NCBI GenBank assembly: GCA_035501255.1
Contig: DATJWM010000135.1
Span: 1 to 64,000, forward strand
DNA length: 64,000 nt
Source of the DNA: JAFAZI01 sp035501255
GTDB taxonomy: Bacteria > Actinomycetota > Actinomycetes > JAFAQI01
Direction of reading: 5' to 3'
Shown here piece after piece: positions 11,280 through 19,592 of the stretch (its first letter is position 1; every line of letters begins with the position of its first letter). The position numbers and the translations under genes are program-made. The notes below the pieces were generated by a model. The model saw only the letters and a program-made list of their open reading frames with translations. It ran no database searches and was not told the origin of the DNA.

Positions 11280-12665
11280 TCAGCCGACGGCCGACAGCGC
11301 TGTCATCCGGGCGAGGCCGGCGTCCGCGACGGACGCGAGCCGCGCCATCGCCCCCTGCACGGCGGGGGTGTCGCGTTGATCGGCCGGGATTCGAGCCGGA
11401 TTCAACGCGCATCGGTTCATCCATTCGGCGATGTCGGGTTCGGCGCCGAACGCGCGGGTCGCCAACGTTCCGCGCATCTGCATCTGCACCCAACTCGCGG
11501 GGCTGTCGGAAAAGGAGTTCGGCGGGCACAACCGGTTGCGGTCGCGGTCGTCGTCGCGGGTCGCCTCGACGTACCCGGCCAGCGCCGCGGCGAAGCACGG
11601 GAAACCTGCCCGCACCGATTGCAGCCGGATCACACCCGGTTGCCACAGCGGGACCAGTGGCGTGCAGGGCAGACCCGCAGCCGCGCAGTGGACAACGATC
11701 GAGCCGGGAGCCAGCGGGAGCGTGCCGTTGTCCAGCACGATCTCAGTCTCCGACACGGACCTGACGTGGCCCAGACGTACGACGTCGTCGACGGTACGGA
11801 GCAGATCGAGCTCCCACGACCCGAGCGTCGGTGCCTTCGCCATCGTGGGCTGGGTGTCCGGATCGATCCGAAGCATCACGCCCGCCGCCTCGAGACCCAG
11901 GAACAACTCATCCACGGAATCGGCGTCCGCCGCCGCGGCCATCAGGTCGGTCGCCATTCCCAGCGCCACGACCGGATCCGGTTGCACGACCGCGCGGTTG
12001 AGCATCCACGGCTCGCGCGGACGCACCCACGTCAGTCGATCGGAGGGCACTGCGTGCGTGATCAGCCAGACGATCGCATCGGTTGCGGTCTTACCGGAAC
12101 CGATGACGACGAACCGGGTCGGTGCGTCGACCAAACTACCGAGCGCATTGACCGGAATAACGCGGGCGCCGTCCGCCACGCCGAAGGGCGGTGGCGTCGT
12201 GGCGGGGATCGTCGGCGACAGGTAGGTCGCGTCGACCACTCGGCGCCGTACGTCGATCTCCACCGTCCGTCCGGAGACGAGCGAGGTCGCGAGGTGAACT
12301 CTCGCGTCCGAGCGATATTCGCTGCCGGCAAGGAAGCTCACCCGGTCGGAACCGAGGAAGCGGCCGAACAGAATGCCGTCGTAGTAGTGCTGGATCTCCG
12401 ATCGGCGGGCCCTCTCCTGCAAACCCTCCTCGGGTCCGCGGGTTTGGACGGCGCCGGTTCCGAGGACGGTCGACGCGACGCCGTAGAACTGCGACGCCTG
12501 ATGCAATTGGACGAACGGATAGGCGTCCTGCCAGTGGCCGCCGGGCGCGTACCGCCGGTCGACGATGGTGACGTGGACGTCAGCGTGGTCGATCAACGCG
12601 TCGGTGAAGGCCATCCCCATGGCGCCCGCACCGATGACCAGGTAGTCGGTGCTCAGCATCTTCAC
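11280..12665 (-). CDS. FAD-dependent oxidoreductase / flavin monooxygenase-like protein
   Basis: A 461-residue cytoplasmic flavoprotein. The N-terminal dinucleotide motif VIGAGAMGMAF is followed by VDRRYAPGGHWQDAYPF, typical of flavin-containing monooxygenases and related NAD(P)/FAD oxidoreductases. A second nucleotide-binding stretch, VVIGSGKTATDAI, lies near residue 180-200. The C-terminal region carries no membrane segment. GTG 12665 and ATG 12659 are alternative starts, and neither has a clear ribosome site. The gene is flanked by tRNA-fMet upstream and the 110-bp inverted repeat downstream, so it is probably a single-gene unit. The substrate is unknown. Confidence 0.85.
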   Translation of the reverse strand: MKMLSTDYLVIGAGAMGMAFTDALIDHADVHVTIVDRRYAPGGHWQDAYPFVQLHQASQFYGVASTVLGTGAVQTRGPEEGLQERARRSEIQHYYDGILFGRFLGSDRVSFLAGSEYRSDARVHLATSLVSGRTVEIDVRRRVVDATYLSPTIPATTPPPFGVADGARVIPVNALGSLVDAPTRFVVIGSGKTATDAIVWLITHAVPSDRLTWVRPREPWMLNRAVVQPDPVVALGMATDLMAAAADADSVDELFLGLEAAGVMLRIDPDTQPTMAKAPTLGSWELDLLRTVDDVVRLGHVRSVSETEIVLDNGTLPLAPGSIVVHCAAAGLPCTPLVPLWQPGVIRLQSVRAGFPCFAAALAGYVEATRDDDRDRNRLCPPNSFSDSPASWVQMQMRGTLATRAFGAEPDIAEWMNRCALNPARIPADQRDTPAVQGAMARLASVADAGLARMTALSAVG

Positions 12666-12696
12666 ACAGCCACGATCTCGCGACTCATCACACTAG

Positions 12697-12770
12697 TGGC
12701 GGGGGCAGGATTCGAACCTGCGACCTCTGGGTTATGAGCCCAGCGAGCTACCGAGCTGCTCCACCCCGCG
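12697..12770 (-). tRNA. tRNA-fMet (CAT), initiator
   Basis: The 74-nt cloverleaf has a CAU anticodon in the loop CTCATAA. The anticodon stem carries the three consecutive G-C pairs (GGG/CCC) that mark initiator tRNAs. Positions 1 and 72 are both C and cannot pair, another initiator feature. The T-arm is GCAGG-TTCGAAT-CCTGC and the discriminator is A. CCA is not encoded; the sequence continues CTAG. It stands alone between a flavoprotein gene and the UPF0182 gene. Confidence 0.96.
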
Positions 12771-12834
12771 TCGGTATCGCCACGATAGCCCGGCGTGGAG
12801 CGCGGGTTCAAACGCCTCTGACGTGGCTCACGAG

Positions 12835-15777
12835 CTAGCCCGTCGAGGAGCCCGAATTCGAGGAGGTCTTCGCGTCGGTGGTGAGCGCGGCGATCCGCCG
12901 GAGTGCCGCCGCCACCTTCTTCTGTTCCTCGGCATACGTCGCGAGGTCACCCCGGCGGAGCGCTGCCCGCGCCGCCTTCTCGGCGGCTTGGGCGTCGTCG
13001 ATCGCGGCCTGCAACTCCGGCGAGGACGTCACGCCCGTTTGCGGACCGGTCGACGGGGTCGTGTTGCTTGCCCCGGAAGGCTTCTGCGAGGCGCTGGCGC
13101 TCACCCCGAAGACCTCGTCGAGCGCGGCGTTCAACGTCGGCTGATATGCCGTCCGGCCGTCGGAGTAGGCCAGGAAGCTGCGCAACACCGGGAACGACTG
13201 CCCGCCCGACGCCTGCACATACCACGGCTCGACGTAGAGCATCGAACCCGCCACAGGCACCGTCAGCAGGTTGCCCTTGATCACCACCGAGCCATTGGAG
13301 TTCAGCAACGAGTACTGCCTCGAGATCGTGGGATTCGAGTCCCATTCGTTCTGCACCTGCCCAGGACCGGGCAGACCCGCGTCAGCAGGGAGGTTCAACA
13401 GCGTCATCTTGCCGTAGTCGGGACCGGGTTGGGAGTCCACCGAGAGGTAAGCCGTCAGGTTGCGCCGTGACAAGGACAGGAAGGGCGAGGTCAGCGAGAA
13501 CCGTTGCGGGGTCGTTCCGCCATCCGCCGACATGCTCAGGTAGTACGAGGGCTGTGGCACGTTCGTCGTCGTCACCGTCGGGTCGTACGGCACGTTCCAG
13601 AACTGCGTCCCGTTGTAGAAGTCGTGCGGGTCGGTCACGTGATAGCGCGCGATCAGGGTTCGTTGGATGTTGAACAGGTCCTCGGGGTAGCGCAGGTGAT
13701 CGACGAGCTCAGCGGGCATCGCGCTCTGCGGTTGCACCACTCCGGGGAACGCCTTCTCCCACGTCTGGAGCACCGGGTCCGGCTGCGCACTCTGGTTCCA
13801 GGCGTAGAGAGTGACCTGACCGGTGTAGGCGTTGACGATTGCCTTGACCGAGTTGCGGATGTAGTTGATGTTGCTGTTGCGCTGGCTCGCGACGGCATCG
13901 GTCGTCGTGTTGAGTGAGGTCTTCGTTGAGTTCGACAGCGACTGCTGCTCCGAGTACGGGAATCCGTCTGTCGTCGTGTATCCGTCGACCACCCAGTCGA
14001 TGGTGCCGCCAACCACCACGGGATACGGGTCTCCGTCGAGCGTCAGCCACGGGGCGACCTTCGCCACCCGCTGGCGAGGGTCGCGGACGTAGAGAATGCG
14101 CGACGCGGAGTTGACTCCGCTGGAGAGCAAAATGTTCTTGTCGTGGAACTTCCACGCATACAACAACTGCCGGAAGGTGGACCCGATCGGCACGCCTCCC
14201 CCACCCGCGTAGGTGTTGTTCTTCTGGCCCGCGCTGTTAAGCGGGTAGTTGAGCTCCCGCGGCGGGGTGCCGCTCGGCGCGCCGACGATCGAGTACGTCG
14301 GCGAGGACTCGCCGAAGTAGACCTCGGCCTGGGTCGGGTCGAGGCCCAACTGGTTGCCGCTCCCCGTCGACGGGATGTTCTTCTGAACGAAGTCCGGCGA
14401 CCCGTCGGGCAATGCCGTGTTGGCACGCGCGGCGACGACGCCGTACCCGTGCGTGTAGACGAGATGCTCGTTGATCCAGTTGCGCTGGTTGGGCTGAAGT
14501 CCGGCGATTGAGACCTCCCGCGTGCCGATCACCACGTCGGTCGGCGTCGAGCGTCCGGCCAGGTCGTAACGGTCGACGTCGAGGGAATCCTCGAACTTGT
14601 AGAACGACCGTTGCTGCTGGAGCTGCTCAAAGGTCTGGGAGACGACGTTCGGGTCCAGTACCCGCAACTGGGCATCCGTACTTGCCGCCTGCCGCTGCTC
14701 CGCGGCGGTGGCCGTCGACACCCCGGAGTAGTCCTTCTGGGTGACGTAGTCGTCCCCGATGCCGTAGGCGTACCGCGTTTGCTCGATGTTGCGGCCAATG
14801 TAGGGCGCCTCGAGGTCCTGCTGGCTCGGCGCAACCTTGAAGTGTTCGACCAGCAACGGGTAGACCCCACCGATCACGATCGCCGAGAACACCATCAGCC
14901 CGGTCGCGACCGCCGGAAGCATCCAGTTGCGGGTATAGATGTTGGCGAAGAACAGCAACGAGCAAATGAGCGCGACGAACACCAGGATCGTCTTCGCCGG
15001 GAGCACCGCATGCACGTCGGTGTAGCCAGGACCGGTGACGATGCCCCGGCCCGAGAACGCCAGTCCGTACCGGTCGAGCCAGTAGGCGGCCGCTTTGAGT
15101 AACACGAGGACGCCGAGAAGCACCGACACGTGGACTCGCGCCGCGGGCGTCCATCGCTGACCCGGTGTCTGAATGCGAAGGGATCCGGCAACATAGGACG
15201 TCACGAGCACGGCGATCAGCGACACGATCACGACCGCGAACAGATAACTGAGGACGAACCGCTGCATCGGGTAGGTGAAGGCAAAGTAGGAGACGTCTTT
15301 GTGGAACAGGGGGTCGTCATGGTGGAACGACTGTCCGTTGCGCCACAACAGCCAGGTCTGCCAGTGCTGGGACGCCGATGCGCCAGCGATGACTCCGACG
15401 ATCAGCGCAACGACGGCGACGATCAACACCCGCCCGCGATGAAACAAGCTGCGGTAGTGCTCGAGCTGCTCCTGCTCGCGGGACGCCGGGCGCACCTCCG
15501 GACGGAGCCGGTAGGCGACCACGACGTTGGCCACAACTGCCGCCGCCATCACGACGCCGAAAACAACGAATAAGAGGACTTCGGTGACGAGCCTGCGGGT
15601 GAACACCGAGGAGTAGTCCACCGAACGGAACCACAGGAGATCGGTGTACTGATTGACGAAAACCGACGCGAGAATCAGGAACGCGATCACGGCGATCACG
15701 GCGCCGATGACGGCCTTTCCCCGCCGCCCGAGCTGCGGAACCTGTGGCACCTGCGGACGAGGGACGTTGAAGGTCAC
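12835..15777 (-). CDS. UPF0182 family integral membrane protein
   Basis: A protein of 980 residues, in line with this family (about 900-1000). The N-terminal third has about seven hydrophobic helices, beginning with AVIGAVIAVIAFLILASVF. A large, probably extracytoplasmic, domain follows, with conserved-looking stretches such as QKDYSGVSTATAAEQRQAA and GYTTTDGFPYSEQQSL. The C-terminus is an Ala-rich coiled helix and a Ser/Thr-rich tail. I chose GTG 15777 because it puts a short polar leader (TFNVPRPQVPQ) before the first helix; the frame extends to 15870 without support. It lies 34 bp downstream of the YlbL-type gene on the same strand, the order seen in mycobacteria. The function of the family is not established. 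Confidence 0.93.
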   Translation of the reverse strand: MTFNVPRPQVPQVPQLGRRGKAVIGAVIAVIAFLILASVFVNQYTDLLWFRSVDYSSVFTRRLVTEVLLFVVFGVVMAAAVVANVVVAYRLRPEVRPASREQEQLEHYRSLFHRGRVLIVAVVALIVGVIAGASASQHWQTWLLWRNGQSFHHDDPLFHKDVSYFAFTYPMQRFVLSYLFAVVIVSLIAVLVTSYVAGSLRIQTPGQRWTPAARVHVSVLLGVLVLLKAAAYWLDRYGLAFSGRGIVTGPGYTDVHAVLPAKTILVFVALICSLLFFANIYTRNWMLPAVATGLMVFSAIVIGGVYPLLVEHFKVAPSQQDLEAPYIGRNIEQTRYAYGIGDDYVTQKDYSGVSTATAAEQRQAASTDAQLRVLDPNVVSQTFEQLQQQRSFYKFEDSLDVDRYDLAGRSTPTDVVIGTREVSIAGLQPNQRNWINEHLVYTHGYGVVAARANTALPDGSPDFVQKNIPSTGSGNQLGLDPTQAEVYFGESSPTYSIVGAPSGTPPRELNYPLNSAGQKNNTYAGGGGVPIGSTFRQLLYAWKFHDKNILLSSGVNSASRILYVRDPRQRVAKVAPWLTLDGDPYPVVVGGTIDWVVDGYTTTDGFPYSEQQSLSNSTKTSLNTTTDAVASQRNSNINYIRNSVKAIVNAYTGQVTLYAWNQSAQPDPVLQTWEKAFPGVVQPQSAMPAELVDHLRYPEDLFNIQRTLIARYHVTDPHDFYNGTQFWNVPYDPTVTTTNVPQPSYYLSMSADGGTTPQRFSLTSPFLSLSRRNLTAYLSVDSQPGPDYGKMTLLNLPADAGLPGPGQVQNEWDSNPTISRQYSLLNSNGSVVIKGNLLTVPVAGSMLYVEPWYVQASGGQSFPVLRSFLAYSDGRTAYQPTLNAALDEVFGVSASASQKPSGASNTTPSTGPQTGVTSSPELQAAIDDAQAAEKAARAALRRGDLATYAEEQKKVAAALRRIAALTTDAKTSSNSGSSTG

Positions 15778-15811
15778 GCAACCGAACCTATCCGTCGCGG
15801 CATCGCTGCCA

Positions 15812-16891
15812 TCAACAATGCGGAAAGTCGGTGCCGCCTGCCTTAATGGCCTCCAGCGCGTGAACCACACCGGCCAACGTCCGCACGCTGATCAGCGTCA
15901 TCGATCGCGGGGCGGCGGCCTTCGCGTCGTTGCACTCGCTCGCCGGGGCGAAGAAGACGGTCGCGCCCGCGCGATGGGCGCCCGCGATCTTCTGCTGGAT
16001 TCCCCCGATCGGACCGACTCTGCCGAAGCCGTCGACGGTCCCGGTCCCGGCAACCGTCCGGCCACCGGTGAGGCCGCCGGGGGTCAGTTTGTCGATGATC
16101 CCGAGCGCGAGGGCGGTACCAGCGCTCGGACCGCCGATCACGTTCGGATCGATCCCGATCGTGACGGTCACCCCGGGGAACGTCGCGCTGCGATCGGCGG
16201 TGATCCCGATCACCGCCGAACCGTCCGGCCCGCGGGTCGTCTTCGTCGCCACGGTCTTGGTCTTGCCGTCACGCCGGATCGTGAGGCGAATCGGGTCACC
16301 GGGGCGCAGCGTGTCGAGCGTCGCGCGCAGCTGAGCGAGAGTGGAGACGGGCTGGCCGTCGAGGGCGAGGATCACATCCGCGTCCTCGAGCACGTCGCTC
16401 GCCGGAGCGCCCGAGTCGACGCTGCCGACGGTGATGTGCTGGCTTGACGGGTGATAGCCCAGTTGAAACAGCGCCGCGGTAACCGCGTCGGATTGCGACT
16501 GGGTCATCTGTTGCGCATTCTCGTGCTCGACCTGCTGGCTGGTCTGGCCCGGAGGACACACGACTTGCTGCGGCTCGACCGTGTTCGTCTTGTCGAACCA
16601 GGCGCGAACCGCCTCCCAGAACGTCGGATGCGCGCTGCAGGATCCAGGCACTTCGGACACCGTCGTGAGGTACAGCCGGCCGCCGTTGGCGTGCGTCGGC
16701 GGACCCTTGATCGAGATCACCGGACCGCCCGCGTGGCCGTTGCTGGTGTCCGCGGCCGGCACGTCGCCCAACGTGTTGGTGACCGGACCGGGCTGGAAGA
16801 TCACGTACGGCACATGAATAGTGGTCGCGGCGATGACCAGCCCGAGGACGATGACCAGTGACGCGGTCAACGTCGCCACGCCTCGGGTCAC
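15812..16891 (-). CDS. YlbL-type PDZ and Lon-like (S16) protease
   Basis: A 359-residue membrane-anchored protease. One N-terminal membrane helix (about 9-25) is followed by a PDZ domain (about 150-215, ASDVLEDADVILALDGQPV) and a C-terminal S16 Lon-like domain. The catalytic Ser256 lies in IGGPSAGTAL and Lys301 in IQQKIAGA, giving the Ser-Lys dyad. An internal pair of cysteines (85 and 112) could form a disulfide outside the cell. The start is GTG 16891. It is expected to process envelope or secreted proteins. It is probably in an operon with UPF0182 downstream and the acidic-tail protein upstream. Confidence 0.92.
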   Translation of the reverse strand: MTRGVATLTASLVIVLGLVIAATTIHVPYVIFQPGPVTNTLGDVPAADTSNGHAGGPVISIKGPPTHANGGRLYLTTVSEVPGSCSAHPTFWEAVRAWFDKTNTVEPQQVVCPPGQTSQQVEHENAQQMTQSQSDAVTAALFQLGYHPSSQHITVGSVDSGAPASDVLEDADVILALDGQPVSTLAQLRATLDTLRPGDPIRLTIRRDGKTKTVATKTTRGPDGSAVIGITADRSATFPGVTVTIGIDPNVIGGPSAGTALALGIIDKLTPGGLTGGRTVAGTGTVDGFGRVGPIGGIQQKIAGAHRAGATVFFAPASECNDAKAAAPRSMTLISVRTLAGVVHALEAIKAGGTDFPHC

Positions 16892-16949
16892 CAGACGGAC
16901 ACTAGCCGCTGACCGTGAGGCCTTCCTGAGGCGACCGAGGCGTCACCGA

Positions 16950-17711
16950 TCAGCGGGAGAAGAAGCCCATGCTGCGACGACCCTGCGGGATCGGCACGAC
17001 GTCGGCGGTTCCGGACTCGGTCTCGGCGATCGCCGCATCCCCGGCCGGCGTGACCGGCGGCGCGTCGGCGAACGGCGTGCTTGGCGCGATCGGCGCACTC
17101 GGCGCGACGGCCGGGACCTCGGGCTCGTCCACCTCCGGCGTGACGGCCACGACCGGCGACGGTTCGCGAACCTCTGCCTCGGCAACCCACTCCTCGGAAC
17201 GGTCATCGTCGGCAGCGTCCGCAACCTCGGGCTCGGGGTCGGGCACGAGGGCGATCAACGTCTCCTCGACCGCGGCCGGCGCCGACTCGTCAACGACCAC
17301 GTCGTCCGTGCTGGCGGTGTCGGCGCCTGCCGGCTCGGCGGCGTCGGAGGATTCCGACCCGACCGGCTCCACGACGGCTTCGACAGCGGGTTCGACGACG
17401 ACGGCCTCGGGCGCAACCGATGCCTCCACCGGAGCAAGAGCCTCGGCGGTGGCCGGCTCGGTGGCCGGCTCCGTCGTCTCGGCAACGGGGACCGGCTCGG
17501 CAGCCGCAAGCGGCCTCTCCGACTCCGGAATCTCCACGTGGTAGTACGCCCGGAAGGACACGGGGACCGGCGTCATGGCGTGGACGCTGAACTCGGAGAT
17601 CCCGCTCGAGTTGCGCAGTCGCTCCGCGAAGGCCACCGCCTCGTCGAGGGAGTTCACCCGCTCAAACGCCGGCGTGCCATCCGTCGCGGGGTAGAAGACA
17701 ACATGCTCCAT
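16950..17711 (-). CDS. Hypothetical protein with acidic Ala/Glu/Pro/Val-rich tail
   Basis: I do not recognise a named family. ATG 17711 is supported by AAGGA about 6 nt upstream. The first 65 residues look globular (MEHVVFYPATDGTPAFERV; SLDEAVAFAERLRNSSG). About 170 residues of low-complexity Ala, Glu, Pro, Thr and Val follow, strongly acidic. The protein ends in a short basic motif, QGRRSMGFFSR. No membrane helix is present. The layout, a small fold with a disordered acidic linker and a conserved-looking C-terminal tip, suggests a tethering or scaffold role. It lies between the moaE/small membrane protein pair and the YlbL-type protease on the same strand. Confidence 0.75.
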   Translation of the reverse strand: MEHVVFYPATDGTPAFERVNSLDEAVAFAERLRNSSGISEFSVHAMTPVPVSFRAYYHVEIPESERPLAAAEPVPVAETTEPATEPATAEALAPVEASVAPEAVVVEPAVEAVVEPVGSESSDAAEPAGADTASTDDVVVDESAPAAVEETLIALVPDPEPEVADAADDDRSEEWVAEAEVREPSPVVAVTPEVDEPEVPAVAPSAPIAPSTPFADAPPVTPAGDAAIAETESGTADVVPIPQGRRSMGFFSR

Positions 17712-17847
17712 GACGATCCTTCGACGTTCATTGCGAAGTTTGCGGACACGGTCCATGTCGGCACCAAAGCGGGTGAGGTTGAGCGCAACGCACGCTCAAG
17801 GTTGGTCGGGCGGCCCAGACGGCGTCCGGCGGAGCCCCCTCGCGGCG

Positions 17848-18030
17848 TCAGGAAGCGCGGTGGTGTTGCTGGAGCTGCGGTTGTCGAGCACACGCAGCGT
17901 TGAAGCGCTCCCGCTCGGCGAGCGACTCGTGAATCTCCGCCGGCCCTCGGGTGCGCGCCGACCAGTTGACCCAAATGATCGCAAGGACGGTCGCCACTGC
18001 CGGTGGTCCGAGCCACGCCAACACGCCCAT
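17848..18030 (-). CDS. Small single-pass membrane protein (60 aa)
   Basis: The short frame starts at ATG 18030, 10 bp after the moaE stop. One N-terminal hydrophobic helix (VLAWLGPPAVATVLAIIWV, residues 3-21) is followed by a polar, charged tail of about 38 residues (SARTRGPAEIHESLAERERF). The topology would place a short segment outside and the charged tail inside. Tight spacing behind moaE indicates cotranscription. The function is unknown; the sequence reads like a conserved small actinobacterial protein rather than a chance frame. Confidence 0.7.
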   Translation of the reverse strand: MGVLAWLGPPAVATVLAIIWVNWSARTRGPAEIHESLAERERFNAACARQPQLQQHHRAS

Positions 18031-18040
18031 GCCGATCAGT

Positions 18041-18475
18041 CTAAGCCGTTGGTGGGTCGCATGCACCCACCCACTCCTGCGAGCCATCGGCGAATGTCTG
18101 GTGCTTCCACAGCGGCACCTCGGCCTTGACCCGATCGACCAGCAGCCGGGCAGCGGCGAACGCTTCGTGCCGATGGGGGGCGCCGGCGGCAACGACCACC
18201 GCGATCTCGCCGACCTGAAGCGACCCGACGCGGTGCACCGCAGCGAGGCTGACACCTGGGACGCTCCGCCCGACCTCCGCAACGACCCGTTCCAGCTCGG
18301 CGGAAGCGCTCGGATGGGCGGAGTACTCCAGCGCCGCCACCTGCTTGTCGTGATCGTGATCACGAACGGTCCCGAGGAAGACCGCGGTCCCGCCGACACC
18401 CGCACCGCTGACTGCCGCGATGACCTCGTCGACCGAGAGCGCAGTGTCGCGGAGCGCGACGAGGAAACCGGTCAC
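18041..18475 (-). CDS. moaE: Molybdopterin synthase catalytic subunit MoaE
   Basis: MoaE, with MoaD, inserts the dithiolene sulfurs into cyclic pyranopterin monophosphate to form molybdopterin in the cytoplasm. The protein has the normal length of 144 residues. It shows GGTAVFLGTVRDHDHD near residues 28-43, APHRHEAFAAA at 99-109, and the catalytic lysine region VKAEVPLWKHQ with Lys117 and Lys124, matching the family's active-site lysines. Its ATG overlaps the stop of the upstream SDR-like gene by 4 nt, so the two are translationally coupled. No other molybdenum cofactor gene is in the window. Confidence 0.95.
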   Translation of the reverse strand: MTGFLVALRDTALSVDEVIAAVSGAGVGGTAVFLGTVRDHDHDKQVAALEYSAHPSASAELERVVAEVGRSVPGVSLAAVHRVGSLQVGEIAVVVAAGAPHRHEAFAAARLLVDRVKAEVPLWKHQTFADGSQEWVGACDPPTA

Positions 18476-19563
18476 GCCTTTCGGCCTCGGGCCCGCGCGA
18501 GGGCGAGAGAGCCGATCAACGCCAGGGTCGCACCGGCACCGGCGGCGGCGGCGCGGGTGGCATCGCGTCGGTCCATCACGATGAGGCTACGACCGGCACG
18601 GTCCCCCAACCGGTGCAGATGGTCGCGGAGCGCTGCCTCGTTGGACCAGCGAGGCTCCCAACCGCTCGCCCGCAGTTGCTGGGATCCGACGACCCAGGGG
18701 TGGGCAAGGTAGTGCAGATCGCTCGCCGGCGAGGCGAGTGCCCCGATGCGATGCAGTCTCTCGGCCGTGGCGTATGCGACGGCGTACGGCAAGACGACCG
18801 AGCGCAGCCCGGAGAGAGCCTCGACGTCCGCGCGGGTCAACCACCCGTCGCAGCCTGCGGTCACCGCCCCATGAACCGAGCCGTTCGCGGCGGCGATGAG
18901 GGCGTCGAGCAGGTCATCGGTGTGGCAGAACTGCCAGTGACAGACAGAATCACGGATCGCCAGGAGGCGAACCGCCTCGAACAATCCCGGTAGCAGCGAG
19001 TCGGAAACGAGCCCGACGAGCGAGGCGGGACGCACGGTCGTCACTTCAACCCGCGCACCCGAGGCGGCGTGCGCGCTCGCCCCCCGCTCCACCTCCACCC
19101 AGTCCCCGATCAAGCCATCGACGGGACCTTCGATCAGGGCGGCGTCCTCGACGAGCGGTACCGGGTTGGCGGCCTGGGCTCCGTAGACCATGGCGCTCGT
19201 CAACAGCACTACCCGTCCCACACCGGCTGATTCGGCCGCCTCGAGCACCGCCCTGGCGCCCTCGACGTTCACTGCACGGCGCTGGTTCACCGGAGTAGAG
19301 GTCGAACGATCAGTGGCGAGGTTGACGACGACGTCCAGACCGTCGAGCGCTCGCGCTAGCGAAGGCCGACCGAGATCGGTCAGCCGCCACGAGACGCCGT
19401 CAACCTGCCGATGCTCGGTGTCGAGACCGACCACGGTGAGCCCCGACGCGTTGCCCGCGAGGCGCTCCACCAGTGCGAGCCCCAGCGGACCCGCGGCGCC
19501 GACCACCCCTACCGCAGCGGGCACGGTGCGCCGACGGCGAACACCTGAGCGGACCTGAATCAC
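18472..19563 (-). CDS. Atypical NAD-dependent epimerase/dehydratase-like protein
   Basis: An extended-SDR protein of about 363 residues. The Rossmann motif VGVVGAAGPLGLALVERL and the segment VVLLTSAMVYG are typical of nucleotide-sugar epimerases. Where YxxxK normally stands, the sequence reads GDWVEVER, so the catalytic Tyr and Lys appear lost. This points to a binding or regulatory protein rather than an active epimerase. The last 25 residues include a hydrophobic Ala/Leu-rich stretch with a basic end (LALIGSLALARARGRKA), possibly membrane-associated. GTG 19563 was chosen because the frame upstream overlaps the divergent DUF2342 gene region. It is coupled to moaE by a 4-nt overlap. Confidence 0.78.
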   Translation of the reverse strand: MIQVRSGVRRRRTVPAAVGVVGAAGPLGLALVERLAGNASGLTVVGLDTEHRQVDGVSWRLTDLGRPSLARALDGLDVVVNLATDRSTSTPVNQRRAVNVEGARAVLEAAESAGVGRVVLLTSAMVYGAQAANPVPLVEDAALIEGPVDGLIGDWVEVERGASAHAASGARVEVTTVRPASLVGLVSDSLLPGLFEAVRLLAIRDSVCHWQFCHTDDLLDALIAAANGSVHGAVTAGCDGWLTRADVEALSGLRSVVLPYAVAYATAERLHRIGALASPASDLHYLAHPWVVGSQQLRASGWEPRWSNEAALRDHLHRLGDRAGRSLIVMDRRDATRAAAAGAGATLALIGSLALARARGRKA

Positions 19564-19592
19564 CAGTCCATCTTGACGGCTACGGTGGATTC

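Noticed and set aside
7469..12770. Genomic island inserted at tRNA-fMet
   Set aside because: No integrase and no repeat of the tRNA 3' end was found on the far side.
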